A model generated the notes under the pieces. That model did not search any database. It was not told the origin of the DNA and saw only the letters and a program-made list of their open reading frames with translations. A stretch of DNA of 62,474 bases, taken from an uncultured Geobacteraceae bacterium (GTDB lineage Bacteria; Desulfobacterota; Desulfuromonadia; Desulfuromonadales; Geopsychrobacteraceae). The first letter of the stretch is position 1; each line of letters begins with the position of its first letter. The translations under genes and the position numbers were made by a program. Below are positions 49,994 through 58,439 of the stretch, in pieces. The stretch is taken from assembly GCA_937958075.1 (NCBI GenBank), contig CALFFB010000134.1, forward strand, positions 1 through 62,474, written 5' to 3'.

Positions 49994-51156
49994 CCAGCTA
50001 CCCGACCCTGGCCGCCAAGAACATTCTGCGGCATCGTACGCGCAGCCTGCTGACCATGCTCGGCATTGCCGCGTCCGTCGGGGTGTTGTTCGCGGTTCTG
50101 TCGTTCAATCAGGGGTTTAACGAAGGGTTGGCGGCGGAACTGGAACGTACCGGGCTGCATTTTATGGTGGTACCGTCCGGCTGCGCCCACGAGGTCGCGG
50201 CCCTGGTGCTCCACGGCGCCGTCATCCCGAAGTTTCTCGATACCCAGGTGATGGACCACGTCGAGGCGACGGACGGGATCGACCTGGCCACGCCGATTCT
50301 GGTGGCGCAGTTGCCGGATCAGGAACGGGGGACCATCGATCTGATCTATGGTGTCGACATGGAGGCCCTGCCGGCCATCAAGCCGGGCTGGCAGATCGAC
50401 GGCCGGATGCCCCGCTCCCCGCACGAGATTCTCCTCGGCTACGAGGTGGCGCAGCACGACAACCTCAAACCGGGGGATGTCTTTTCGACACCTGCGGCGG
50501 GGATTGAGCTGACGGTCGCCGGCATCGTCGGCCTGACCAGCAGTCAGGATGATGCCTTTGTCTACCTGCCCATCGCCACGGCACAGGATCTCCTCGACTA
50601 CCCGCAGGCGGCCACGGCTATCGGTGTCAAGGTCAATGACCCCGCCGCCATCGGCGCCATTACCGATGAACTGACCTCCGCCGTGCCGGGAATCCAGATC
50701 GTCACCATGGGCGAGGTGATGAATTCCGTATCCAATCTGGCGGCTTCGGCCCGGGCCCTGAGTCTGGCCATTGTGCTGATCGCGATTCTCATCAGCGCCG
50801 TCGGCGTGATGAACTCCATCCTGATGGCGGTTTTCGAGCGTACCCAGGAGATCGGCATGATGCGCGCCGTCGGGGCCTCACGCTGGGACGTGTTTCGCAT
50901 TATCCTGAGTGAAACAACCATCCTTGCCCTGGGTGGAGGCCTGGTCGGGATTTTGATTGCCGTTCTCGGTGCCCGACTCATCGAAGCCTTTGTGCGCTCG
51001 GTCATGCCCTTTGTTCCTTCCGGCGATCTGATCCGTTTTGATCCTGTTGTTGCTCTGGGCAGTGTGGTGTTTATCTTCATTATCGGGCTCTGCGCCGGCA
51101 TTTATCCGGCCGTCAAAGCCTCGAAAATCAATCCGGTTGAGGCGATCAAGGGATGA
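49990..51156 (+). CDS. ABC transporter permease (FtsX/MacB type)
   Basis: This 388-residue inner-membrane permease has one N-terminal helix (residues about 18-38), a large periplasmic domain (about 40-255) and three C-terminal helices. ERTQEIGMMRAVGASRWDVFRIILSE is the FtsX-family coupling segment, and NPVEAIKG is the standard C-terminus. Such permeases (MacB, LolC/E, FtsX) move or signal substrates mechanically from the periplasm rather than pump through the membrane. The start overlaps the OB lipoprotein stop, and its stop overlaps the ATPase start. Confidence 0.93.
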   Translation: MTSYPTLAAKNILRHRTRSLLTMLGIAASVGVLFAVLSFNQGFNEGLAAELERTGLHFMVVPSGCAHEVAALVLHGAVIPKFLDTQVMDHVEATDGIDLATPILVAQLPDQERGTIDLIYGVDMEALPAIKPGWQIDGRMPRSPHEILLGYEVAQHDNLKPGDVFSTPAAGIELTVAGIVGLTSSQDDAFVYLPIATAQDLLDYPQAATAIGVKVNDPAAIGAITDELTSAVPGIQIVTMGEVMNSVSNLAASARALSLAIVLIAILISAVGVMNSILMAVFERTQEIGMMRAVGASRWDVFRIILSETTILALGGGLVGILIAVLGARLIEAFVRSVMPFVPSGDLIRFDPVVALGSVVFIFIIGLCAGIYPAVKASKINPVEAIKG

Positions 51157-51809
51157 TTGAGCTGCGTCAGATTCAAAAAAACTATCGCCGTGGTGCCGAG
51201 GATGTCCGGGCACTGCGTGGTGTTGACCTGACCATCGAGAAAAATGAGCTGGTCGCCATTACCGGCCCGTCCGGAGCCGGCAAGACGACCCTGCTGCATA
51301 TCCTCGGCTGTCTCGATCAACCCTCCCACGGAGATGTTCTGATTGACGGCGTCAACACCGCCACCATGCCGGAATCACAACTGGTGAAACTGCGCCGGGA
51401 AAAGATCGGTTTCGTTTTTCAGCAGTTCTACCTGATTCCGGGGTTAAGCGTTTTCGACAACATCGCACTGCCCCTGCTGTTCAGTAAAAAACCTGCTGAC
51501 CGGAAAAAAATCGAGGGCCTGGCCGACATGGTCGGTCTGTCCCACCGCCTTGATCACGCCCCGTCACAGCTCAGTGGTGGTGAGATGCAGCGCACCGCCA
51601 TCGCTCGCGGGCTGGTCAATGATCCGGATGTGCTCCTGGCCGATGAGCCGACGGGTAACCTGGACAGCGAAAACAGTGAAAAGATATTCACGATCCTGAA
51701 AAACCTGAGGGACCAGGGCCTGACCACGATCATGATCACCCACAACGCCGAGCTGGCGGCGCGGGCGCAGCGCAGCGTGCGGATCAGGGACGGTCGGGTG
51801 GCCGCCTGA
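51153..51809 (+). CDS. ABC transporter ATPase (LolD/MacB type)
   Basis: This 218-residue ATPase partners the FtsX-type permease. It shows ITGPSGAGKTTLLHILGCLD (Walker A), FVFQQFYLIPGLSVFDNI (Q-loop, typical of LolD/MacB), LSGGEMQRTAIARGL and LLADEPTGNLDSENSEKI (Walker B). Length and motifs are complete. Three genes in a row share ATGA overlaps, so the complex should be made in fixed ratio. What the transporter carries is unknown. No MacA-like adaptor is encoded. Confidence 0.94.
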   Translation: MIELRQIQKNYRRGAEDVRALRGVDLTIEKNELVAITGPSGAGKTTLLHILGCLDQPSHGDVLIDGVNTATMPESQLVKLRREKIGFVFQQFYLIPGLSVFDNIALPLLFSKKPADRKKIEGLADMVGLSHRLDHAPSQLSGGEMQRTAIARGLVNDPDVLLADEPTGNLDSENSEKIFTILKNLRDQGLTTIMITHNAELAARAQRSVRIRDGRVAA

Positions 51810-51869
51810 CGGGCATCCGTAGTTGAAATCCTCTGGCGGCCTGCCGTTGATTCAGCTATGGTGCCAGCC

Positions 51870-53549
51870 ATGCGTATCCTTCTGACCACCCTGCACAGTC
51901 GTTACAGTCATGCCAGCCTGGCATTGCCCTGCCTTGCCGCCTACTGCGCGGCGCCAAACCGCTCTTTCGCCATTCGCGAATTCAGTGTCAATCAGCCTAA
52001 AGACCAGCTTCTGGCGGACATTCTCGCCTGTGAGGCCGATGTCATCGGCTTTTCCGTTTATCTCTGGAACCGCCTGACCACCCTTGAACTGGTGCACAGC
52101 ATCAGACAGATCAGGCCGCAGTGTCGCCTGGTGCTGGGCGGCCCTGATATGGCCCGGACCGACGCCTCCTTTTTTAAGGAACATCCCGTCGATGCGGTCA
52201 TCTGCGGCGAAGGCGAGGTTCCCTTGCAGCATCTGCTCCAGGCCTGGACTGACGGCATCCCGCTGTCACCTGTTGACGGGCTGCTCACTCCGGCCTGCCC
52301 CCAAGGCTCAGAGTCGCCGGGGGTGGACTGTCTCGACCTTATCCCTTCTCCTTTTGCCCTTGGCCTGGTCGATGTAAACAAACCCCTTGTCTACTACGAA
52401 AGCAGTCGCGGCTGCCCTTATCGCTGCAGTTTCTGCCTAAGCGCCACCAGCACATCCGTGCGTTCTTTTTCCATGGAGCGGATCAAGGCCGACCTGGGCC
52501 TGCTCATGGCGCAGGGGGTGGAAATGGTCAAGTTTGTTGACCGGACCTTCAACTGTCACCCCCGTCGCGCCCGTGAAATCTGGACCTTTATCCTTGAGCA
52601 CAATCGTTCCAGTTCCTTTCATTTCGAGATCGGCGCCCACCTTCTTGACGAGGACAGCATGGCCCTGCTGGAGCAGGTACCCGCCGGTCTCTTCCAGTTT
52701 GAAATCGGCGTGCAGTCGACCCTGCCGGCGACCCTGCGGCATATTGGCCGTGAGTCGTCCCTTGACGTGCTGGCGGCCAACGTTCGCCAGCTGCGGACAA
52801 GAACCAGGGTGCATCTGCATCTGGATCTGGTGGCCGGGCTGCCGGGGGAGAACTTTGCCCATTTCCTGCAATCTGTCGACTGGACCCATCGCCTGGGTGC
52901 CGATCATGTGCAGATCGAACTGGTCAAGCTGCTGCCGGGAACGCCTCTGCGCCGTGATGCCGAGGCCTGCGGTATAAGCTATGACCGGTTTCCCCCCTAT
53001 CAGGTTCTGCAGACCAGGGAACTGAGCTATGAACAACTGGAGGAGCTGCGCCGGATCAGCCGATTGAATGATCTGCTCGTCAACAGCGGCAAATTCAGAC
53101 GGTTAATGAGGAGTCTGGAGGAGCATTTTCTGTCCCTGACAGCAGCCCTGAGGGATGTGGATGCCTGTTTCAGGGAGCAGAACCTCTACGGGACATCACG
53201 CTCCCTGCGGGATCTGGCCGGAGATGTCGCCAACTATCTGGCGCGCCGGTTTGGTGATGAACTGCTGGAAAAACTGCGCGAGGATTTGTCCAGGGATTAT
53301 GCCCGCAATGAACGGGTGGTGGCCGGATCAGCGCCGGATTTCTACAATACCGGGCTGTCTCCGGGGGAGAGGGAGCAGGTGGCGCAGCGGGTGAAGGGGG
53401 AACTGCAGACCCTCAAACGCAGTGGCAAAATCCAGTATTTTGCCGCTGTTTACCACCATCTGGAGGAATATCCGGGGCGCCGTATTCTGGTATTTTTATA
53501 TGTCAGTAAAAGCGGAGAAGGGTTGGATGTCAGGGAGTTGATGCTGTAA
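51870..53549 (+). CDS. B12-binding-domain radical SAM protein with DUF4080
   Basis: The 559-residue protein has an N-terminal cobalamin-binding fold (MRILLTTLHSRYSHASLALPCLAAY to about residue 125), then a radical SAM barrel with ESSRGCPYRCSFCLSA (CxxxCxxC). It has FVDRTFNCHPRRAREIW and HLHLDLVAGLPGENFAHF, and a DUF4080-type C-terminal region. This is the COG1032 group, with methylation or C-C chemistry on unknown substrates. The B12 fold lacks an obvious DxHxxG, so base-off cobalamin binding is uncertain. ATG 51870 fits the fold; ATG 51858 is 4 codons earlier. A strong terminator follows. Confidence 0.88.
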   Translation: MRILLTTLHSRYSHASLALPCLAAYCAAPNRSFAIREFSVNQPKDQLLADILACEADVIGFSVYLWNRLTTLELVHSIRQIRPQCRLVLGGPDMARTDASFFKEHPVDAVICGEGEVPLQHLLQAWTDGIPLSPVDGLLTPACPQGSESPGVDCLDLIPSPFALGLVDVNKPLVYYESSRGCPYRCSFCLSATSTSVRSFSMERIKADLGLLMAQGVEMVKFVDRTFNCHPRRAREIWTFILEHNRSSSFHFEIGAHLLDEDSMALLEQVPAGLFQFEIGVQSTLPATLRHIGRESSLDVLAANVRQLRTRTRVHLHLDLVAGLPGENFAHFLQSVDWTHRLGADHVQIELVKLLPGTPLRRDAEACGISYDRFPPYQVLQTRELSYEQLEELRRISRLNDLLVNSGKFRRLMRSLEEHFLSLTAALRDVDACFREQNLYGTSRSLRDLAGDVANYLARRFGDELLEKLREDLSRDYARNERVVAGSAPDFYNTGLSPGEREQVAQRVKGELQTLKRSGKIQYFAAVYHHLEEYPGRRILVFLYVSKSGEGLDVRELML

Positions 53550-53568
53550 ATGTAAAGGCCTTCCTGCA

Positions 53569-53600
53569 CAAAAGGCCGGGGTCATTTCCCCGGCCTTTTG
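53569..53600. terminator. Bidirectional terminator between the radical SAM and OmpA genes
   Basis: A perfect 13-bp stem (53569-53581 with 53588-53600) with a TCATTT loop has AAAA and TTTT ends within the stem. It can serve both converging genes. Confidence 0.88.
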
Positions 53601-53628
53601 TCGTCAGTCTGACTTAAGATGCATCGTA

Positions 53629-54813
53629 TTACTGGCCGTCAATGCCACAGGCGACGTCAACGCGCCGGTTTTGTGCACGCCCCTCTTTCGTTTTGTTATC
53701 AGCGATGGGCATGGTCTCGCCGTAGCCATGGACAATCATCTTGCTTTTGGCAACCTTGAAATCCCGGGCCAGATGATCAACGACAGCCTGGGCACGGCGC
53801 TCAGACAGCTTCTGGTTGTAGGCTTCCGAGCCGGTGCTGTCCGTATGTCCGGAAATAACAACCTGGTGACCGGGATAATCGTTGATGCACCGGGCTGCTT
53901 TGGCCAGGTCGTCGTTATAGTTGGCGGCAATGGCCGAACTGTCGGTTGCGAAGTTGATGTACAGGGACATCACCGTCGGGCAGCCCTGGCTGTCAACGCG
54001 GACACCGGCCGGGGTGGCGGGACACTTGTCGTCCTTGTCATAAACGCCGTCGCCGTCGCTGTCAACGGGGCCGGCCGGGGCCGGTTTGGGTTTGGGAGCC
54101 GGGGCCGGCTTGGTCAGAAAAACATCGTGGATAAAAGCGGCCATTTTGCCGGCGTCGCCAAGGTCGGCAGCGCTGGTGGCGTAGCCGCAGCCACCGGCGT
54201 CAGCCACCTGCTGCAGCACCTCGTGCCCCATGCCATTGCGCTCGTTGCCGACGGCAATGGTGTAGATGCAGAGGTTGTCACCCAGTGCCGCCTTGACGTC
54301 CTTGGCCGCAGCCGGAGCCTTGTCCATGTCGAGGCCGTCACTGATGACAATAATAGCGGATTTGCCCGACAGGGGTTTCAGATCATCGCCGGCATCCTTG
54401 AGGGCGAGGTCGAGGGGGCTGGTGCCGCCGACATGTTTGATGCGGTTCAGGCCGTAGTGAAAATCGTCACGGTCATAACGGGTCATGCCGTAGAGCAGGG
54501 TCGTTGGCTCCTTGGCCTGGAAACTGCTGTGTCCGAAACTGCGCAGTCCGGCGTTGTAGTCAATATCCGTCGGAATCCCCTGGTTGATGCGGCTGGCGAT
54601 ATCGCGAGCGGTGACAAAATGATTGCGGTTTTCGTCCATGCTCAGGGACGCGTCAAGAATCACCTGGAAGTTGGTTACCTTGGGCGCATAGGTATCGCCC
54701 ACCGTCATGCCCTGGGCGTCCAGAGGTTTCAATTCGGCTTGCGGCAGGGGTGCGCAGGCTGTGGCCAGAACCCCGACAAGTGATAGAAAAATCAGTTTTT
54801 TCAGAACGTTCAT
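53629..54813 (-). CDS. vWA-TSP3-OmpA family lipoprotein
   Basis: The 394-residue lipoprotein (signal MNVLKKLIFLSLVGVLATAC, Cys20) is a three-part fusion. A von Willebrand A domain (about 50-245) starts with ILDASLSM, a DxSxS metal site, and has GTSPLDLAL and IVISDGLDM. A Pro/Ala linker and a thrombospondin-3 repeat follow (DSDGDGVYDKDDKCPATPAG, calcium-binding). An OmpA C-terminal domain has YINFATDSSAI, ISGHTDSTGSEAYNQKLSERRAQAV and GYGE, which holds peptidoglycan. ATG 54813 has AGGGGA upstream. It is probably an outer-membrane lipoprotein tethered to the wall, with the vWA domain free to bind protein. Confidence 0.9.
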   Translation of the reverse strand: MNVLKKLIFLSLVGVLATACAPLPQAELKPLDAQGMTVGDTYAPKVTNFQVILDASLSMDENRNHFVTARDIASRINQGIPTDIDYNAGLRSFGHSSFQAKEPTTLLYGMTRYDRDDFHYGLNRIKHVGGTSPLDLALKDAGDDLKPLSGKSAIIVISDGLDMDKAPAAAKDVKAALGDNLCIYTIAVGNERNGMGHEVLQQVADAGGCGYATSAADLGDAGKMAAFIHDVFLTKPAPAPKPKPAPAGPVDSDGDGVYDKDDKCPATPAGVRVDSQGCPTVMSLYINFATDSSAIAANYNDDLAKAARCINDYPGHQVVISGHTDSTGSEAYNQKLSERRAQAVVDHLARDFKVAKSKMIVHGYGETMPIADNKTKEGRAQNRRVDVACGIDGQ

Positions 54814-54868
54814 ATGCAATTCCCCTTTTCTTTGTGCAGTTAACGTAAAAAGCCGACAGACTGTGATG

Positions 54869-54896
54869 ACTCTAGCACTAATTAACGACAAGTCAA
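54869..54896 (-). promoter_or_regulatory. Putative promoter of the vWA-OmpA gene
   Basis: On the minus strand TTGACT (54896-54891) and TAGAGT (54874-54869) are 16 bases apart, 56 bases before the start codon. Confidence 0.5.
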
Positions 54897-54927
54897 GCCA
54901 GCAGCGTGCGCTGTGCTCCTGTAAAAA

Positions 54928-56223
54928 TCAGCCGGTCAAGGCGGATTCCAGGGCGGTCAGTTGTTCTTCAACAAGGCGCAGTTGCTGAAGGGATGTTATG
55001 GGCCTGATGGTGGCGGGGACGCCTTCGCCGCCTGGGAGGTAGTGTAGTGGCGGCTGCTGGATGAGGCTGTCCAGAAAGAGGGTGGCGGAGTCGTCCAGCT
55101 CCTCGGCGGCCTGGTGTTGCGCCACCTTTTCGGCGCGCAGCTGGCAGTGCTTGACCAGGGTATGACCGAGTTGAAAGAGACGCTGAATGTAGGTGCTGTC
55201 CATGATCTGTGTCGCTGTCCCGCTGTCGCTTCCGGCCAGATATTCCAGGGCCAGATTGAGGGTGTCGTAGGTCGCCTGCAGATTGTCGGCAATATCTTTT
55301 TCCGATGACAGATCAATGCCGTCGGCGCTGAAACGGCGATTGACCAGATGCAGCAGCTCGCAGGCGGTTTCATGGCGGACGCCTGCTTCCAGAACGGCCG
55401 CAAACAGATTGGCGGGGGTGGCACAATTGAGAATCGCCAGGGGGCTCGGCAGGGCTTGTGCTTCAACGGCGAAATCCGCCTTGTCGCCGGTTGTGAACTG
55501 CTGCGGGTCGACCAGGGCGTAGATGGACCGGGCTTCATTTTCCGGAACGAGGCCATAGTCGAGCAGTCGTGCGTTGCGGTTTTGAAAAACCTCTTCCTCA
55601 AGGACGGACAGCTGTTCGTTGCGTACCGTCTCCATGATCTGTAAAAAACAACCTTGCTCCAGCTCCTGCCAGATTTTGATGATGGCGCCGATGATTTTGG
55701 CGGCATCTTCCGAACGGTAGTCGATATCGTACAGGGATTCGAGGCGCCTGGCGTTCTCGGCATCGTCGTCATCGTAGGCCTCGATCCCGCGGGTAATGGT
55801 CAGATGCTTCTTCAGGATCAGGGCGAGTATCTCCGGCTCCACGGAACGGGCGATCTGACAGATTTTTTCTTCGCCGCAGTTCAGCAGAAACTCAAGCCAG
55901 TCGAGGCTGGTGTCGGCCTCCAGCCGATCCCGGTGCCAGCAATCCAGATCAAGAGCGAGGGTGATCTGCTCGGGGCTGGCCAGGGCAATCAGATCGAGGG
56001 CGTCAACGGCGCCCAGCTCGTTGATGGTCAGATAGAGTTCCTGCGGGTGCAGTCTGGGGACCACCAGCTCCGGTTTTCTGCTGTTGATAATCAACTGGTA
56101 TTTGGCCTTGCCCCGGGCTTTTTGAATGTGGACGAGCTGTTCTTTGAGCGGTAACTCGTGGTATACCCTTGGGTCAATTGGCAACTGGCTGTTTTTTATC
56201 GTGGATTGTGGTTCGTTCGGCAT
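54928..56223 (-). CDS. DUF6178 family protein
   Basis: This is a 431-residue soluble, mostly helical protein that matches the DUF6178 type common in delta-proteobacteria. Typical stretches are VPRLHPQELYLTINELGAVDALDLIALASPEQITLALDLDCW and LEFLLNCGEEKICQIARSVEPEILALILKKH, the latter resembling MgtE-N/FliG-like helical repeats. No catalytic motif is seen. The start ATG 56223 begins MPNEPQSTIKNS; the frame runs to 56283 but without a better ribosome-binding site. It is upstream of the OmpA gene on the same strand and divergent from the histidine kinase. Confidence 0.8.
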   Translation of the reverse strand: MPNEPQSTIKNSQLPIDPRVYHELPLKEQLVHIQKARGKAKYQLIINSRKPELVVPRLHPQELYLTINELGAVDALDLIALASPEQITLALDLDCWHRDRLEADTSLDWLEFLLNCGEEKICQIARSVEPEILALILKKHLTITRGIEAYDDDDAENARRLESLYDIDYRSEDAAKIIGAIIKIWQELEQGCFLQIMETVRNEQLSVLEEEVFQNRNARLLDYGLVPENEARSIYALVDPQQFTTGDKADFAVEAQALPSPLAILNCATPANLFAAVLEAGVRHETACELLHLVNRRFSADGIDLSSEKDIADNLQATYDTLNLALEYLAGSDSGTATQIMDSTYIQRLFQLGHTLVKHCQLRAEKVAQHQAAEELDDSATLFLDSLIQQPPLHYLPGGEGVPATIRPITSLQQLRLVEEQLTALESALTG

Positions 56224-56363
56224 GGGGCGGATACTCCAGAAAAACGGATGATCAAGAGGTCGTGGGTGACGGTTTGGATACAAGCGCTACGTACTCTAGA
56301 CCAGTTGGGACAAATGTGCAATTTCGGCGGAGCTGAAAAAACCGAGATGATGGCGATTCATCT

Positions 56364-58439
56364 ATGATTTCCTTGCGGCATTGCTCCATCAAAACCAAAT
56401 TGACGGTCTTGATGATGCTCATCAGCCTGCTGCTGTTGCTCGTGGTCAGCGGCATCGTGCTGACGTCCGAATACTTCAAGTCGCGGGCGGAACTGGCCCA
56501 GCAGCTGCGCGTGCTGTCCGCCGCCCTGTCCGCGACCATCCGGCAGTCGGTCGTTCTCGGGAAATATGCCGAGGCGGAAAAACAGCTGGAGACCCTCTCG
56601 ACCCAGCAGCATATTCATGCCGCCTACCTTTTTGACGCCCGGGGGCGCCCCGTTGCCCAGTACCTTGACCAGAGCAATACGCCCCTGGTCTGGCAGGCCC
56701 TGGCTGTTGATTTCACCGATGACGTCGCCCCCCTGTGGCAAACTTCCGCTGCGGAACAGCTGCATAAACGCGCCGGGTCCTTCGCCCTGTTCACCCCCAT
56801 TGTCTTTGATGACCGGCGTGTCGGCACCCTCTATCTGCTCAGTGATGCCCGGATCGTCCAGGAGCGTCTCGGGGTGGTTCTGTTTGCTGTTGCTCTTGCA
56901 TTGCTGCTGTTGTTCTGCGCTTCCTGGCTGCTGGCAGGGTGGCTGCAGAAACCTGTTTCCGAGCCGGTTATCAATCTGAGCCGGATCATGACTCGGGTTT
57001 CAGAAGAACAGCGCTATTCCCTCAGGGTGAAAAAAACAGCGGATGATGAAATCGGGACTCTGGTTGATGTCTTCAACCGGATGCTTGAGCAGATTGAAAA
57101 ACATCAGTTGCAACAACAGCAGTATCAGCAGCATCTGGAAAAGACGGTGGAACTGCGCACGGCAGATCTGCGCACGACCCTGGCGGAACTGGAGGAGGCA
57201 CGGGCGCAGGCGGATGCCGCCAATGCGGCGAAGTCCATGTTTCTGGCGCGCATTACCCACGAACTCAGAACTCCGATGATCGGGGTCCTCGGTATGAATG
57301 GCCTGTTGTTGCGTACCGGGTTGACCAGGGAACAGAAGATGCTCGCTGATACCATACAGAAATCCGGGGAAGATCTCCTTGCCATGGTCAGTGACGTTCT
57401 TGATCTGTCGCGTATCGAGGCCGGGAAGATGCCCCTGGACATCGGGCCAGTTGATCTGGCCGGGGTGGTGCAGGACGTTGTGACCCTGCTGGCGCCCCAG
57501 GCCCGGGCCAAAGGTCTGATGCTGCAGACCAAAATAACGCCGACTCCCCGCTGGCAGGTCGAGGCGGATCGGGCAAAAGTCAGCCAGATTCTGCTGAACC
57601 TGGTTGGTAACGCCATCAAGTTTACCAGTGCCGGATCAGTAACAGTGCGCCTGGCGATGACGGAAACCCCGGACCGGATGAACGTTACCTGCCGTTTTGA
57701 GGTAGAGGATACCGGCATCGGCATGAAGGAAGAGGAATGCCGTCAGGTGTTTGCCCTGTTTCATCAGCTCGACAATCAATCCTCCCGGACCAGGGGCGGG
57801 TCCGGCCTGGGCCTTGCGATTGTCCAGCAGTTTGTTGATTTAATGGAGGGATCGATCGACCTGAGCAGCCACCCCGGCCAGGGCACCAGGGTTGCGCTGA
57901 CCTTTCAGTTTCCCCGGTCGCTCATGTTGCTGCCTGGCCCGGCACAGGGCGCATCAGCACAGGGGCCGCATCCTGACGATATCACTGATCCGGCCATCGT
58001 GCCAGCTGCCAAAGAGGGCACAGCACAGGACAGGTATCCGTCCGCCGGAGCCAGGGGGGCTCTCTATGTCGGACGCCACCCGGCATTGAAACAGCTTTTG
58101 TCACTGACCCTCGGCCGGCATGGCTATCAGCTGGTTTGCGCCGACGATATCAAGGGCGTGCCGGTGGTGAACACATCCGTTGCCTGTGCCCTGGGTTTTG
58201 TCGACACGGCCGGCATCACCGCCGATGACCTTGAACCCCTGCTGGATTCCGGTGCTCTTCCGCCGGTCTGTTACCTGGTCATCGATGACCAGAGTCCGGA
58301 GTTAAGTGCCAGGGCGCGCTCCCTCTGCGCCGGTGTGATCCGCAAACCGGTGCGGGCCGAGGCCCTGGTCTCGGCTCTTAAGGCCGTCTCCAAAGACACC
58401 ACAAAGGCTGACGCCGCCGTTTCCTCGGAGGTTTTATGA
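56364..58439 (+). CDS. Membrane sensor histidine kinase with degenerate receiver domain
   Basis: The 691-residue kinase has two membrane helices (about 12-33 and 168-190) enclosing a CHASE8-like periplasmic domain. A HAMP segment, a Gln-rich coiled coil and HisKA with H299 (ITHELRTPM) follow. The HATPase domain has NLVGNAIKF, EDTGIGM and GGSGLGLAI. The C-terminus (about 565-680) resembles a receiver but lacks the acidic pair: the first strand reads YVGRHPALKQLL, while RKP (lysine switch) remains. It may no longer accept phosphate. No output regulator is next to it. Its TGA overlaps the propeller gene start (ATGA). Confidence 0.88.
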   Translation: MISLRHCSIKTKLTVLMMLISLLLLLVVSGIVLTSEYFKSRAELAQQLRVLSAALSATIRQSVVLGKYAEAEKQLETLSTQQHIHAAYLFDARGRPVAQYLDQSNTPLVWQALAVDFTDDVAPLWQTSAAEQLHKRAGSFALFTPIVFDDRRVGTLYLLSDARIVQERLGVVLFAVALALLLLFCASWLLAGWLQKPVSEPVINLSRIMTRVSEEQRYSLRVKKTADDEIGTLVDVFNRMLEQIEKHQLQQQQYQQHLEKTVELRTADLRTTLAELEEARAQADAANAAKSMFLARITHELRTPMIGVLGMNGLLLRTGLTREQKMLADTIQKSGEDLLAMVSDVLDLSRIEAGKMPLDIGPVDLAGVVQDVVTLLAPQARAKGLMLQTKITPTPRWQVEADRAKVSQILLNLVGNAIKFTSAGSVTVRLAMTETPDRMNVTCRFEVEDTGIGMKEEECRQVFALFHQLDNQSSRTRGGSGLGLAIVQQFVDLMEGSIDLSSHPGQGTRVALTFQFPRSLMLLPGPAQGASAQGPHPDDITDPAIVPAAKEGTAQDRYPSAGARGALYVGRHPALKQLLSLTLGRHGYQLVCADDIKGVPVVNTSVACALGFVDTAGITADDLEPLLDSGALPPVCYLVIDDQSPELSARARSLCAGVIRKPVRAEALVSALKAVSKDTTKADAAVSSEVL

